From JABCPE02 sp963506915 (GTDB lineage Bacteria > Bacteroidota > Bacteroidia > Flavobacteriales > Weeksellaceae), in contig CAUORE010000002.1 of assembly GCA_963506915.1 (NCBI GenBank), forward strand, positions 34,303 through 98,302: a DNA stretch of 64,000 nt. The letters run 5' to 3'. Made by a program: the position numbers and the translations under genes. Positions 52,193 to 61,952 of the stretch are shown here, in pieces (position 1 is the first letter of the stretch; each line of letters begins with the position of its first letter). The notes below the pieces were generated by a model. It did not search any database. It was given only the letters and a program-made list of their open reading frames with translations, and was not told the DNA's origin.

Positions 52193-54526
52193 TTATTGAT
52201 TAAAATCTATATCATCCCCTTGGTTTATCCTGCTGTCAATATCCTCTTCCCTATTTTGGTTTGATTTTGATTTATCTTTTCCTTTATTAGGATTTTGTAT
52301 TTCATCTATTGTCTGCAAACCTCCTTCGTCTCCATAGCCTCCAAGCCCCTGCAAATCAGAACAATCTCCTTTCCAGTCTGATGGTTTTTCAAACTTATCT
52401 TCTTGTGTGATTTTCAATGATTTATCAGCATAAATTCTCTTCATAAAATACCCCCAGATAGGAAGTGCCATTTTTGCCCCCTGCCCTTCTCCTGTACTCC
52501 AGAAGTGGGTTGCTCTATCTTCCCAACCTACCCAAACACCTGTGGCTAGTTTAGGAGTTATCCCTATGAACCATCCATCTGAGTTTTTCTGCGTAGTCCC
52601 TGTTTTACCAGCAATTTCTGCATTGATACCCATACTTCTAAGCTGTCTAGATGCCGTTCCATAGCTAGCCACTCCTTTCATCATATCTATCATACTATAA
52701 GCGTGTATAGGGTTCATTACTTCTCTGACCTCTGTTGTTACTTCCTTAATAACCCTTCCGTTGGCATCTTCAATACGCCAAATCATCTCTGGTTTTATAT
52801 AATTCCCATAGTTAGCAAAAGTGCTATAAGCCCCAAGCATCTCATAAATTGTAATATCCGAAGACCCCAAAGCTGTCGCCAAATCAGGTGTCATCTCGCC
52901 TGTAACTCCCAAATCTCTAGCTAACTGAATTACATTTTTAGGCCCTGCTGCCTCCATCAAACGGACTGCTATCGGGTTTTTGGAATGAGCAAGACCATCT
53001 TTCATCCTAAGCATACCGCCAGAACCTTTTACATGCCAAGAACCTCTGCTGTAAGAAGCATTGGAAATAGGCGTACATGGTGTCATCCCTAAATTTATAA
53101 TTGCTGTAGCATACACAAAAGGCTTAAAGGTAGAACCTACCTGTCTTTTCCCTTGTTTCACATGGTCATACTGGAAATGCTCCCAGTTAATCCCTCCGAC
53201 CCAAGCCTTGATATCACCCGTCGTAGGCTCCATGGCCATAAGTCCTGCCTGTGCTATCTGCTTGTGATAACGGATAGAATCCCATGGAGACATCTCCACA
53301 TCCTGCTCTCCCTCCCAAGTAAAGATAGAAGTTTTCACAGGTTTCTTAAACTCCATAAGGATAGAATCCTCTGATATACCAGCCTCTGCAAGTTGTTTAT
53401 ACCTTCCTGTTCTCTTCACAGAAGCCATCATAATGTCATTAACCTGCTTGTCAGAAATATGATAAAATGGTCGCTTTCTATTGTTTTTTTGTTCGTTATC
53501 AAAACTTTTCTGCAGATTGGTCAAGTGGTCTTTTATCGCTTCTTCTGCGTATTTCTGCATTTTGGAATCAACGGTAACATATATTTTTAGTCCATCTCTG
53601 TATATGTTCAGTTCTTTTCCTGTTTTCTTTTCATAATCTTTCAGGTATGTAGAAATTTCCTGACGAAGATAATGTTTGTAATATGCAGAATAGCCCTGGT
53701 CTATTCCTTTAATGTTTTGATAATCAGTTTTTATCGGCTCTTGTACAGCCTTGTCATAGGTCGCTTGGTCTATGTATTTAGTCTCAAGCATTTGTTTCAG
53801 AACGACATTTCTTCTCTCTGTCGCTCTTTCCAAGTTTCTAAGCGGGTTGTTTTTCACTGGGTTTTCCAGCATCGCTACAAATGTAGCCGCCTCAGAAAGA
53901 GTAAGGTCTTTGGTTTTTTTATTGAAATAAACCTTTGATGCCATCTCTATCCCATTGGCATTATAAAGGAAATCAAACTTATTGAAATACAAAGTAATAA
54001 TCTCCTCTTTGGTATATCTTTTCTCCAAACTTACCGCCACAGACCATTCTTTCAGCTTTTGAAAGATTCTCTGTCTTTTGTTTTGTGCAGCTGATTTTGT
54101 AAATAAAAGCTTGGCTAACTGCTGGGTAATGGTAGAACCTCCCCCTCTTTCGCCTCGGAAATAGACTGCTCTCACTATGGATTTTAGGTCTATTCCAGAA
54201 TGCTCTCTGAAACGCTCATCTTCCTTCGCATAAAGAGCATATACCAAATACGGCGGAAGCTGATTATAAGTAACTGGCTGGGTTTTTTCTTTTTCAAATT
54301 TACCCAAAACCACTCCATCAGAAGAAATAATCTCTGATGCTACATAGATATCTGGATTTTCTATATCTTTCATATCGGGCATCTCCCCAAGAAAACCCTG
54401 TGAAATAGAAAAGAACAAAGCCACTATGGCAGCAACTGTTCCTATAAATCCTAACCAAATCAACTTAATCCATCTTCCTACATAAGACTTTTTCTTTTTT
54501 GTGGGAAGTTTTTTTTCGTTTTCCAT
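52193..54526 (-). CDS. Bifunctional penicillin-binding protein 1A
   Basis: 777 residues. Short cytosolic basic tail, transmembrane anchor at about 19-43, GT51 glycosyltransferase domain (catalytic E102 in KEDERFREHSGID; second motif GGGSTITQQLAK at 128-139), and a transpeptidase domain with S465TFK, SKN at 515-517 and a KTGTT box near 635-640. Polymerises and cross-links peptidoglycan. The C-terminal tail after 740 is Asp/Asn/Lys-rich. Starts 5 bases after the gldH stop. Confidence 0.95.
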   Translation of the reverse strand: MENEKKLPTKKKKSYVGRWIKLIWLGFIGTVAAIVALFFSISQGFLGEMPDMKDIENPDIYVASEIISSDGVVLGKFEKEKTQPVTYNQLPPYLVYALYAKEDERFREHSGIDLKSIVRAVYFRGERGGGSTITQQLAKLLFTKSAAQNKRQRIFQKLKEWSVAVSLEKRYTKEEIITLYFNKFDFLYNANGIEMASKVYFNKKTKDLTLSEAATFVAMLENPVKNNPLRNLERATERRNVVLKQMLETKYIDQATYDKAVQEPIKTDYQNIKGIDQGYSAYYKHYLRQEISTYLKDYEKKTGKELNIYRDGLKIYVTVDSKMQKYAEEAIKDHLTNLQKSFDNEQKNNRKRPFYHISDKQVNDIMMASVKRTGRYKQLAEAGISEDSILMEFKKPVKTSIFTWEGEQDVEMSPWDSIRYHKQIAQAGLMAMEPTTGDIKAWVGGINWEHFQYDHVKQGKRQVGSTFKPFVYATAIINLGMTPCTPISNASYSRGSWHVKGSGGMLRMKDGLAHSKNPIAVRLMEAAGPKNVIQLARDLGVTGEMTPDLATALGSSDITIYEMLGAYSTFANYGNYIKPEMIWRIEDANGRVIKEVTTEVREVMNPIHAYSMIDMMKGVASYGTASRQLRSMGINAEIAGKTGTTQKNSDGWFIGITPKLATGVWVGWEDRATHFWSTGEGQGAKMALPIWGYFMKRIYADKSLKITQEDKFEKPSDWKGDCSDLQGLGGYGDEGGLQTIDEIQNPNKGKDKSKSNQNREEDIDSRINQGDDIDFNQ

Positions 54527-54531
54527 GTTTA

Positions 54532-55008
54532 TTACGGAGTTGTTGTTTTTATATTTTCTATTTTAATGCCTATATCCTCTATTCCTTTCAGCTGGTCGGT
54601 TCTCATTCCATGTTTTAGTTCCACTTTATATTTACCGTTTGCTGGGAATTTGTATTCATTTTTATACTGAACTAGAATTTCCTTAACATCTCCTATACCA
54701 CTTCCGTACCATTCTCCATTTGGTTTTGCTAAAATATACTGAAGTGTATCCGTTTTCAAAACTTTATTCTTTTCTCCTTTGATAGTAGAGATTAGAAACA
54801 AGTTATTGTAAGGATATTCATTATTATTCCTTACAACAAATATAAGGTTTTTTGGAAACTCGGAATCTTTGATGTCAAACTCTATTTTCTTAGCATCATT
54901 CTTTCCCCAGAGGTTATTCACCTCAGTCATATAGATTTCTCCCTCGCTGGAACAGCCTATGGAAATAAACCACAATGCCGCAAATATCCATATCTTTTTA
55001 CCCATCAT
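54532..55008 (-). CDS. gldH: Gliding motility lipoprotein GldH
   Basis: 158 residues. Lipoprotein signal with Cys near residue 19 (ISIGCSSE). The body matches GldH, with FPKNLIFVVRNNNEYPYNNLFLIS and KYKVELKHGMRTDQLKGIEDIGIKI. In Flavobacterium johnsoniae GldH is required for gliding; many non-gliding relatives keep it. Located between ricT and pbp1A as in other flavobacteria. Confidence 0.9.
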   Translation of the reverse strand: MMGKKIWIFAALWFISIGCSSEGEIYMTEVNNLWGKNDAKKIEFDIKDSEFPKNLIFVVRNNNEYPYNNLFLISTIKGEKNKVLKTDTLQYILAKPNGEWYGSGIGDVKEILVQYKNEYKFPANGKYKVELKHGMRTDQLKGIEDIGIKIENIKTTTP

Positions 55009-55010
55009 TA

Positions 55011-56264
55011 TTATTTTTTTTTCGGGTTATTTCTTTTTTTATTATTCTTTCTATTGTTTGGTTTCTGTTGCTCTGAATTATTCGGTTTCAGACCATTATT
55101 ATTGTTTTTTTCTTCCTTTGGAGAAGTGTTTTTCTTTTCCTTGTTTTTAGGCTTTTTGTTTGATTTTTTCTTCTCGAAACGATCTATATTATTCTCCTGA
55201 ATCAGATCTATTTCCTTCGTAGGAGCGGACAATTCTTGGCTTTTATACTCCTCTAATGGCGGGATTTTATTTCCTTTTTTGTTCATGGAAATCATCTCCT
55301 TCACTTCTTGGATATCCAAGTCATACCAAAGGATAGAATTATCCACATAAGCGAACCACATTCTCTTTTTGAAAACATCTATTTTAATGCAGAACGCCTT
55401 TCCTTTTTCTGTATCCAAAACTGTGCTGGAAGAAGGGAAATGGCTGAGAGCATCCATATAGCTATCCAGCTCAAAATTCAGACAGCATTTCAGCTTACCG
55501 CACTGTCCCGCAAGTTTTAATGGGTTTATGCTCAGCTGCTGGTATCTGGCTGCATTAGTATTCACCGAACGAAAATCCGTAAGCCATGTGGAACAGCAGA
55601 GTTCCCTGCCACAAGAGCCTATTCCGCCCAGTTTAGCCGCTTCCTGTCGGTAGCCTATCTGTTTCATATCTACTTTAGCACGAAAAACAGCCGCATACTC
55701 CTTTATCAGCTGTCGGAAATCTACCCTTCCTTCTGCCGTGTAGTAAAAAGTAATCTTAGAGCCGTCCCCTTGATATTCTATATCCGAAATTTTCATTTCA
55801 AGATTTAGATTCAAGGCGATTTTTCTTGCTTCTTTCTTTACTTCTTCTTCCTTTTTTCGGGCATTTTGCCATATTTCTACATCTTTCTTTGTAGCTATAC
55901 GGATTATTTTGGAGGCCTGTTCTTCTCCAAAATTCTTCTTTTTCATCTGTATCCTCACTAGTTCACCTGTGAGACTCACCACTCCGACATCATACCCTGA
56001 GCTGGACTCTACCGTTACTATACTTCCTATATGCAGTGGTAGTTTATCTATGTTGTGATAAAAACTTTTTCTTTCATTTTTAAATCTAACCTCAACATAC
56101 TCACACTCATTCAGTGGAGATTTTATATTGGCAAGCCAATCAAAAATACTTAATTTATAACTATATTCACAAGTATCTATTATATCACAACTAAACTCTC
56201 CTTTGCTGTTAGTAGAGCAACCGTGGGAAGAATTGCCAGAATTTTTACATCCTCCACAACTCAT
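55011..56264 (-). CDS. PSP1-domain protein RicT (YaaT family)
   Basis: 417 residues. N-terminal Cys cluster MSCGGCKNSGNSSHGCS, then a PSP1 domain (about 90-285) with paired cysteines in CGRELCCSTWL and CGKLKCCLNFEL that in Bacillus hold an iron-sulfur cluster. The C-terminal 60 residues are extremely basic and Asn/Lys-rich. In Bacillus RicT acts with RicA/RicF on RNase Y and competence; the flavobacterial role is unknown. Heads the five-gene operon ending with aldehyde dehydrogenase. Confidence 0.9.
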   Translation of the reverse strand: MSCGGCKNSGNSSHGCSTNSKGEFSCDIIDTCEYSYKLSIFDWLANIKSPLNECEYVEVRFKNERKSFYHNIDKLPLHIGSIVTVESSSGYDVGVVSLTGELVRIQMKKKNFGEEQASKIIRIATKKDVEIWQNARKKEEEVKKEARKIALNLNLEMKISDIEYQGDGSKITFYYTAEGRVDFRQLIKEYAAVFRAKVDMKQIGYRQEAAKLGGIGSCGRELCCSTWLTDFRSVNTNAARYQQLSINPLKLAGQCGKLKCCLNFELDSYMDALSHFPSSSTVLDTEKGKAFCIKIDVFKKRMWFAYVDNSILWYDLDIQEVKEMISMNKKGNKIPPLEEYKSQELSAPTKEIDLIQENNIDRFEKKKSNKKPKNKEKKNTSPKEEKNNNNGLKPNNSEQQKPNNRKNNKKRNNPKKK

Positions 56265-56332
56265 ATTTATCTTTTTTATTCTTGCAAATGTAGTTATTTT
56301 TTAGCGAAAAACAATATTAAAATAGTTCTTCT

Positions 56333-58459
56333 CTAAATCACCATCGACAGAGCTATTCTCTTTCTTTCCGCGTCTATTTCTATTATTTTTACTTTTACCT
56401 GCTGGTGCAGTTTTACCACCTCGCTAGGGTCGCTCACGAATCCGTCTTTCAGCTGGGAAATATGCACCAGCCCATTTTCTTTTATCCCTATGTCCACAAA
56501 ACACCCAAAAGCCGTGATATTACTCACTATCCCAGGAAGTATCATTCCTGTTTTCAGATCTTCAAAGGTTTTTATATTCGGGTCAAACTCAAAAACTTTG
56601 CTCACTTTCCTTGGGTCAAGCCCTGGTTTTAGAAGCTCTTTCAAGATGTCCTTTATCCCTAAAATCCCAATGTCTTCCGTGGTGTATTTTTCTGGTGAAA
56701 TTTGTTTTATTTTTTCCTCATTAGCGATAAGGTCTATCGTTTTGATACCGAGGTCTTTCGCCATTTTTTCTACGATTTTATAGGCTTCTGGATGCACGGA
56801 GGAGTTATCCAAAGGATTTTTGCCGTCTTTTATTCGGATAAATGCCGCCGCCTGCTGGAACGCCTTCTCACCCAGACGAGGAACTTTTTTAATCTGATTT
56901 CTATCCACAAAAGCACCGTTTTCGGTTCGGTAAGCCACAATATTTTCTGCAAGTTTTTCGCCAATACCAGAGACATAGCTCAGCAGGGATTTACTCGCCG
57001 TATTGATGTTAATTCCTACCGAATTTACGCATTTTACGACTGTGCCGTCCAGCTCTTCTTTTAACAAAGTCTGGTCTACATCGTGCTGATACTGCCCTAC
57101 ACCGATGCTCTTTGGGTCTATTTTTACCAGCTCGGCAAGCGGGTCAGACAGCCTCCTTCCGATAGAAACAGCGCCTCTCACGGTGATGTCATAATCAGGA
57201 AATTCATCTCGGGCAATTTTACTCGCGGAATAAACGGACGCTCCAGCTTCGGACACCACGAAAACCTGCAAAGGTCTGTCAAATGCGATTTTCTTAATGA
57301 AAAACTCGGTTTCACGAGAGGCCGTTCCGTTTCCAATAGAAATCGCCTCAATATGGTAAGCCTCCACCATAGAGCGGATTTTTTTCATCGCAGTGGCAGT
57401 TTCTTTCTGTGGAGCGTGTGGATAAATGGTCTCATTATGAAGCAAATCGCCTTTTTCATCAAGACAAACCACCTTACAGCCCGTTCTATACCCTGGGTCT
57501 ATGGCTAAAATTCGCTTCTCGCCGAGAGGCGGAGCCAGAAGCAGCTGTGTCAAATTTTCAGAAAAGACAGAAATCGCCTTTTCATCGGCTTTAATCTTGG
57601 CTTCCTGCAAAATTTCATTTGAAATAGAAGGCTCCAAAAGTCTTTTGTAAGCATCTTGAGCCGCAAGGGTAATCTGCTCTGCACACGAAGGCGAAGCTGT
57701 TTTCACCAAACTTCCCTCCATGAAAGTAAGAATTTCATCTTTATCAATATCAATGTTCACTTTTATAAAACCCTCTTTTTCAGCACGAAGCATCGCCAGA
57801 AGTCTGTGAGAAGGGATTTTGTTCAGCGGTTCGCTCCAGTCAAAATACTGGGCGTATTTCTGCGCCTCTTCTTCCTCTTTTTTAGTTTTGACTACTTTGC
57901 TGGAAATCACAGCTTTACGCTGAAAAATTCTTCTAAGATTTTTTCTGATGAAGATATTTTCGTTTATCCATTCCGCGATGATGTCCCTCGCACCCTGAAG
58001 TGCCTCCTCAACGCTGGAAACTTCTTTATTCAGATAATTCTGCGCCGTTTGCTCTATGTCACCATTTTTCTGCGCGATGATGATTTTTGCCAAAGGCTCC
58101 AGCCCTTTTTCTTTTGCGGCATCGGCTTTGGTTTTTCTTCGTTTTTTAAAGGGAAGATATAGGTCTTCTATCTCCTGTAAATCAAAGCTTTGCTCTATTT
58201 TTGCGCGAAGTTCTGGCGTGAGTTTTTCCTGCTCTTCTATGGATTTCAGAACGCTTTCTTTTCTCTTTTGGATTTCATCAAAATTTTTGCTAAGTTTCTG
58301 AATTTGTTCTATTTCCACCTCGCCGAGGTTTCCTGTTTTATCTTTTCTATATCGCGCAATAAAGGGAATGGTACAGTCCTCCGAAAGCAGCTGCAAAACG
58401 GCGTTTATCTGTTTTTCTTGAATTGTGATATTCTGCTGAATGAATTGTATCTTGTCCAT
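56333..58459 (-). CDS. tex: Tex family RNA-binding transcription accessory protein
   Basis: 708 residues. Ordered modules: N-terminal helical domain, the YqgF/RNase-H-like domain (ILAIDPGYRTGCKVVCLDEKGD, about 316-337), helix-hairpin-helix (SLLSYVSGIGEKLAENIVAYR, about 490-510) and the C-terminal S1 RNA-binding domain (PGIVSNITAFGCFVDIGI, about 637-655). Cytosolic; implicated in transcript or toxin expression in other bacteria. Divergent from cysS. Confidence 0.96.
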   Translation of the reverse strand: MDKIQFIQQNITIQEKQINAVLQLLSEDCTIPFIARYRKDKTGNLGEVEIEQIQKLSKNFDEIQKRKESVLKSIEEQEKLTPELRAKIEQSFDLQEIEDLYLPFKKRRKTKADAAKEKGLEPLAKIIIAQKNGDIEQTAQNYLNKEVSSVEEALQGARDIIAEWINENIFIRKNLRRIFQRKAVISSKVVKTKKEEEEAQKYAQYFDWSEPLNKIPSHRLLAMLRAEKEGFIKVNIDIDKDEILTFMEGSLVKTASPSCAEQITLAAQDAYKRLLEPSISNEILQEAKIKADEKAISVFSENLTQLLLAPPLGEKRILAIDPGYRTGCKVVCLDEKGDLLHNETIYPHAPQKETATAMKKIRSMVEAYHIEAISIGNGTASRETEFFIKKIAFDRPLQVFVVSEAGASVYSASKIARDEFPDYDITVRGAVSIGRRLSDPLAELVKIDPKSIGVGQYQHDVDQTLLKEELDGTVVKCVNSVGININTASKSLLSYVSGIGEKLAENIVAYRTENGAFVDRNQIKKVPRLGEKAFQQAAAFIRIKDGKNPLDNSSVHPEAYKIVEKMAKDLGIKTIDLIANEEKIKQISPEKYTTEDIGILGIKDILKELLKPGLDPRKVSKVFEFDPNIKTFEDLKTGMILPGIVSNITAFGCFVDIGIKENGLVHISQLKDGFVSDPSEVVKLHQQVKVKIIEIDAERKRIALSMVI

Positions 58460-58526
58460 TGTTTTGTTTGATAAATAATCCGCAAAATAAACAAACTTTA
58501 ATTTAAAATGTCTAATGTTTTTTAAT

Positions 58527-58534
58527 TATCTTTG
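58527..58534 (+). promoter_or_regulatory. -7 box of cysS
   Basis: TAtcTTTG, 21 bases before the ATG at 58556. It overlaps an in-frame TTG at 58532, which is therefore not the start. Confidence 0.55.
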
Positions 58535-58555
58535 TCAGTCTTAATAAAACATAAT

Positions 58556-60031
58556 ATGAATCATCAACTAAAAATATTCAATTCCTTAAAAGGAGAAAAA
58601 GAAGTTTTTGTGCCTTTGCACGAGAATAATGTGGGAATGTATGTCTGTGGTCCTACGGTGTACAGCAATGTGCATTTGGGAAATGTGCGTACCTTTATGT
58701 CGTTTGATTTTGTGTATCGTACGCTGAAATTCTTGGGCTACAAAGTGCGCTATGTCCGTAACATTACCGATGCGGGACACCTTACCGATGACGGCGATGT
58801 GAACAACGACCGTTTCGTAAAACAATCCCGCCTAGAAAAGCTAGAACCTATGGAAATCGTACAAAAATACACGGTTGATTTCCATAAAGTTTTGGATATA
58901 TTCAATCTTCTTCCGCCAACGATAGAACCTACTGCGACAGGACATATATTGGAACAAATCCAGCTTACAGAAAAACTCTTAAATGATGGTTTTGCCTACG
59001 AGAGCAATGGTTCTGTGTATTTCGATGTGCTGGAATACAACAAACGCGGACTCAACTACGGCGAGCTTTCCAATAGAAATATAGAAGAACTTTTTGCGAA
59101 CACCCGCGACCTTGACGGGCAGGGCGAAAAACGCAATCCTCAGGACTTTGCACTATGGAAAAAAGCTTCACCAGCTCACATTATGCGCTGGGCTTCTCCT
59201 TGGGGCGATGGTTTCCCTGGCTGGCACCTTGAATGTACGGTGATGAGCACCAAATACCTTGGTAATCAGTTTGATATCCACGGAGGCGGTATGGACTTGA
59301 AATTCCCTCACCACGAATGCGAAATCGCACAAAGTAAAGCAGGACACGGCGAAAGCCCAGTACGCTACTGGATGCACGCTAATATGCTGACAATGAACGG
59401 ACAACGAATGAGCAAATCGACAGGAAACTACATTTTACCGATGCAGCTTATCAATGGTGATAACACATTCTTCGAGAAAGCTTTTGCACCTGCTGTGATT
59501 CGTTTCTGCTTTATGCAAGCGCACTACCGCAGTGTACTTGACATCTCTAATGAAGCCATGCTCGCTGCCGAAAAAGGCTTTAACAGGCTTATGGAAGCAA
59601 TAAAAACATTGAATGAAATCAATACCGAAATAGAGCATCCTACTGCGCTCCCTATATCTGAATGGAAAGAAAAATGCTACAATGCGCTATTGGATGATTT
59701 TAATTCGCCTATACTTATCGCTCATCTTTTCGAAGCGGTGAAATGGATTTTCCAAGTGAAAAACGGAGAAGAAAAAATATCCATCGATGAACTTCACGAA
59801 TTGAAAACACTGATGAACGCCTTTGTTTTCGATGTCTTGGGCTTACGAAACGAAGAGCAGACAGCAGGAAATAATGACAAACTAGATGGTGTGGTTCAGC
59901 TCCTTATCAATATGAGAATGGAAGCTCGTGCCAACAAAGACTGGGCGCTTTCGGACAAAATCCGAGATGAATTATCAGCAATCGGCATCCAGCTAAAAGA
60001 CGGAAAAGAAGGAACGAGCTACTCTATTTAA
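58556..60031 (+). CDS. cysS: Cysteinyl-tRNA synthetase
   Basis: 491 residues from ATG MNHQLKIFNSLKGEKE. Class I aminoacyl-tRNA synthetase. The HIGH-equivalent is VHLGNVRTF around 38-46, the zinc/cysteine site is CGPTVYSNVHLG (Cys at about 29), and the KMSKS equivalent is RMSKSTGNYI near 280. Full family length, and the C-terminal GTSYSI end is typical. A TAacTTTG box overlaps its stop, possibly driving the next gene. Confidence 0.97.
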   Translation: MNHQLKIFNSLKGEKEVFVPLHENNVGMYVCGPTVYSNVHLGNVRTFMSFDFVYRTLKFLGYKVRYVRNITDAGHLTDDGDVNNDRFVKQSRLEKLEPMEIVQKYTVDFHKVLDIFNLLPPTIEPTATGHILEQIQLTEKLLNDGFAYESNGSVYFDVLEYNKRGLNYGELSNRNIEELFANTRDLDGQGEKRNPQDFALWKKASPAHIMRWASPWGDGFPGWHLECTVMSTKYLGNQFDIHGGGMDLKFPHHECEIAQSKAGHGESPVRYWMHANMLTMNGQRMSKSTGNYILPMQLINGDNTFFEKAFAPAVIRFCFMQAHYRSVLDISNEAMLAAEKGFNRLMEAIKTLNEINTEIEHPTALPISEWKEKCYNALLDDFNSPILIAHLFEAVKWIFQVKNGEEKISIDELHELKTLMNAFVFDVLGLRNEEQTAGNNDKLDGVVQLLINMRMEARANKDWALSDKIRDELSAIGIQLKDGKEGTSYSI

Positions 60032-60082
60032 CTTTGCTAGAGTGTTTTTGAATGAAATAATAATTTAAAAAATCATATAATA

Positions 60083-61750
60083 ATGAGCGGTACAATGATA
60101 GAAACAGATGTAAAAACAATCTCAGATATTTTTGACGAATTTTGGTTTGTAATTCCTGAATACCAACGCTCTTATGTATGGGGTACAGATAATATTAAAG
60201 ATTTATTAGATGATTTATGGTATGCTTATAAAAAGAATCCTAATGATGAATATTTTTTAGGCTCACTTGTTTTAAAAAAATTAGAAGAAAGTGATAAATG
60301 TGATGAATATGAAGTATTAGATGGACAACAAAGACTTACAACTTTTTTCCTCTTGATGGCTGTAATAAGAGATATTTCAGAAGATACAGATTTAAAAGAA
60401 ATTTGTCAAAAAAGAACACATCAAAAAGCAACTCGTTATAAAGGTAATATCCCTGAAAGAGTTAGAATTGTATATAAAATTCGGGATAAAGTTGGAGATT
60501 TTATACAAGATTATGTTCTAAAAAATGATGGAACTTTGAGTCCTAAGATAGAAGAGGCTATTAAAAACAATAATACTTCTATTTCACATATGGCAAATGC
60601 TATCAAAGAAATGAAATCTTTTTTTTCAGATAAAAATATAGAGGATTTCTGTGAATTTTTAGACTCAAAACTTGTCTTCATTTATATATCAACTAAAAGT
60701 AGAGAAGATGCTTTTAGAATATTCACTATTCTAAATAATAGAGGTATTCCTTTAACAAGTGCGGATATTTTAAAATCAATCAATATAGGAGAAGTACCTA
60801 ATGAAGAAAAGAATAAATATGCTGAAAAATGGGAGGAGATAGAAGGGCACTTAGGAAAAGATTTCAATAGGTTTTTATCGCTTATAAGAACTATTCTAGT
60901 AAAAGAGAAAGCAAATTTAAATTTGTTAGAGGAATTTGAAAAAAATATTTATGATAAAGAGTTACTACGAAAAGGTAAAGACACAATAGACCTTATAGAA
61001 TCATATACTGATATTTATAATAAAACTATCTTAGAACCAAAACTAACTTCTTATGAATATAATAATTTGATAACTATAATGAATATTGGACTTCCTTCTA
61101 GTGATTGGATTCCTCCTGTTTTATTTTTCGCTAAAAAATTTGGATATGATAAACTTCCTGACTTTCTTAAAAAATTAGAGTTTAAATTCACCTCTGATTG
61201 GCTTTCTCAATACTCCTCTACAGAACGAATAAAAAACATGAATGAAATTCTAAAAGAAATAGAAAAAGAAGGACAAACTGTCGATGGATTATTGAATAAT
61301 GATGAGCTTTTTAAAATAAATGAAGAAAATCTTGAAAATGTTCTTAATAGAAATGATTTTTATAGAAAGAAATATGCAAGATATATCCTTTTAAAATATG
61401 AATTCTTGAAAAGTAGTAATACAGCATTGATTTCTAATTATAAAAATATAAGCATTGAGCATATATTACCACAAAACCCAAATGAAAACAGCCAGTGGAG
61501 AAATGATTTTACAAAAGATGAAATTGAAGATTTAAAACACAATTTGGGTAATCTCATTCTTATCAATGGAAAAAAGAATGCTTCATTAGGTAATTTAGAT
61601 TTTGCAGAAAAAAAAGAAAAATATTTTAAAGAAAGAATTGATATATTCCCTAGTGGTAAGATTTTTTTACAACAAAGTGAATGGAAACCTCAGTCTATAA
61701 AAAACAGACAGGAAGAGGTGATAAAAGTGTTATTAAAGAATAAAATATAG
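60083..61750 (+). CDS. DUF262/DUF1524 protein (GmrSD/type IV restriction-like)
   Basis: 555 residues. N-terminal DUF262 (ParB-like NTPase/nuclease) motifs: IPEYQRSYVW at 24-33 and DGQQRLTTFFLL at 80-91. C-terminal DUF1524 HNH-like motif: ISIEHILPQNP (H460, P464) and HNLGNLILING...NASLGNLDF. GmrSD-type proteins restrict phage DNA with modified bases, and related ones have other defence roles. AT-rich relative to cysS, adjacent to further accessory genes, and absent from the usual cysS context, all pointing to horizontal gain. Activity is unverified. Confidence 0.85.
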   Translation: MSGTMIETDVKTISDIFDEFWFVIPEYQRSYVWGTDNIKDLLDDLWYAYKKNPNDEYFLGSLVLKKLEESDKCDEYEVLDGQQRLTTFFLLMAVIRDISEDTDLKEICQKRTHQKATRYKGNIPERVRIVYKIRDKVGDFIQDYVLKNDGTLSPKIEEAIKNNNTSISHMANAIKEMKSFFSDKNIEDFCEFLDSKLVFIYISTKSREDAFRIFTILNNRGIPLTSADILKSINIGEVPNEEKNKYAEKWEEIEGHLGKDFNRFLSLIRTILVKEKANLNLLEEFEKNIYDKELLRKGKDTIDLIESYTDIYNKTILEPKLTSYEYNNLITIMNIGLPSSDWIPPVLFFAKKFGYDKLPDFLKKLEFKFTSDWLSQYSSTERIKNMNEILKEIEKEGQTVDGLLNNDELFKINEENLENVLNRNDFYRKKYARYILLKYEFLKSSNTALISNYKNISIEHILPQNPNENSQWRNDFTKDEIEDLKHNLGNLILINGKKNASLGNLDFAEKKEKYFKERIDIFPSGKIFLQQSEWKPQSIKNRQEEVIKVLLKNKI

Positions 61751-61754
61751 CGGA

Positions 61755-61890
61755 TTACCACTTTTTGGAGATTATATCAATTTTTGAGAAAGGAAAACCT
61801 ACATTCTTTCTTTGACAAACTCGCACCTGATGAATAGGAAATCCTAATGGAAACTGACCATCATCTGCGACAATTTGGGGCGTAATAAAA
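61755..61890 (-). other. Possible protein-coding remnant on the minus strand
   Basis: An open minus-strand reading in the gap between the DUF262 gene and the next gene ends in DDGQFPLGFPIHQVRVCQRK...FSKIDIISKKW and then a stop. The composition is protein-like and the frame has no evident start outside the neighbouring gene. It may be the 3' fragment of a displaced gene, or chance. The rest of the gap (to 61952) contains only a hairpin. Confidence 0.2.
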
Positions 61891-61894
61891 TATT

Positions 61895-61917
61895 TCAAAG
61901 GGCAAATTTTGCCCTTT
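61895..61917. terminator. Palindromic hairpin before the 61953 gene
   Basis: CAAAGGGC / GCCCTTTG stem (8 bp, extended to 11 if the A/T centre is counted), with no long T run. Possible weak terminator for the DUF262 gene or a regulatory palindrome. Confidence 0.45.
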
Positions 61918-61952
61918 GATTTGTATTTTGGAAAAATTAAAACATTACAATT

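Noticed and set aside
58532..58555. TTG start for cysS
   Set aside because: It overlaps the -7 box; the family N-terminus begins at the ATG at 58556.
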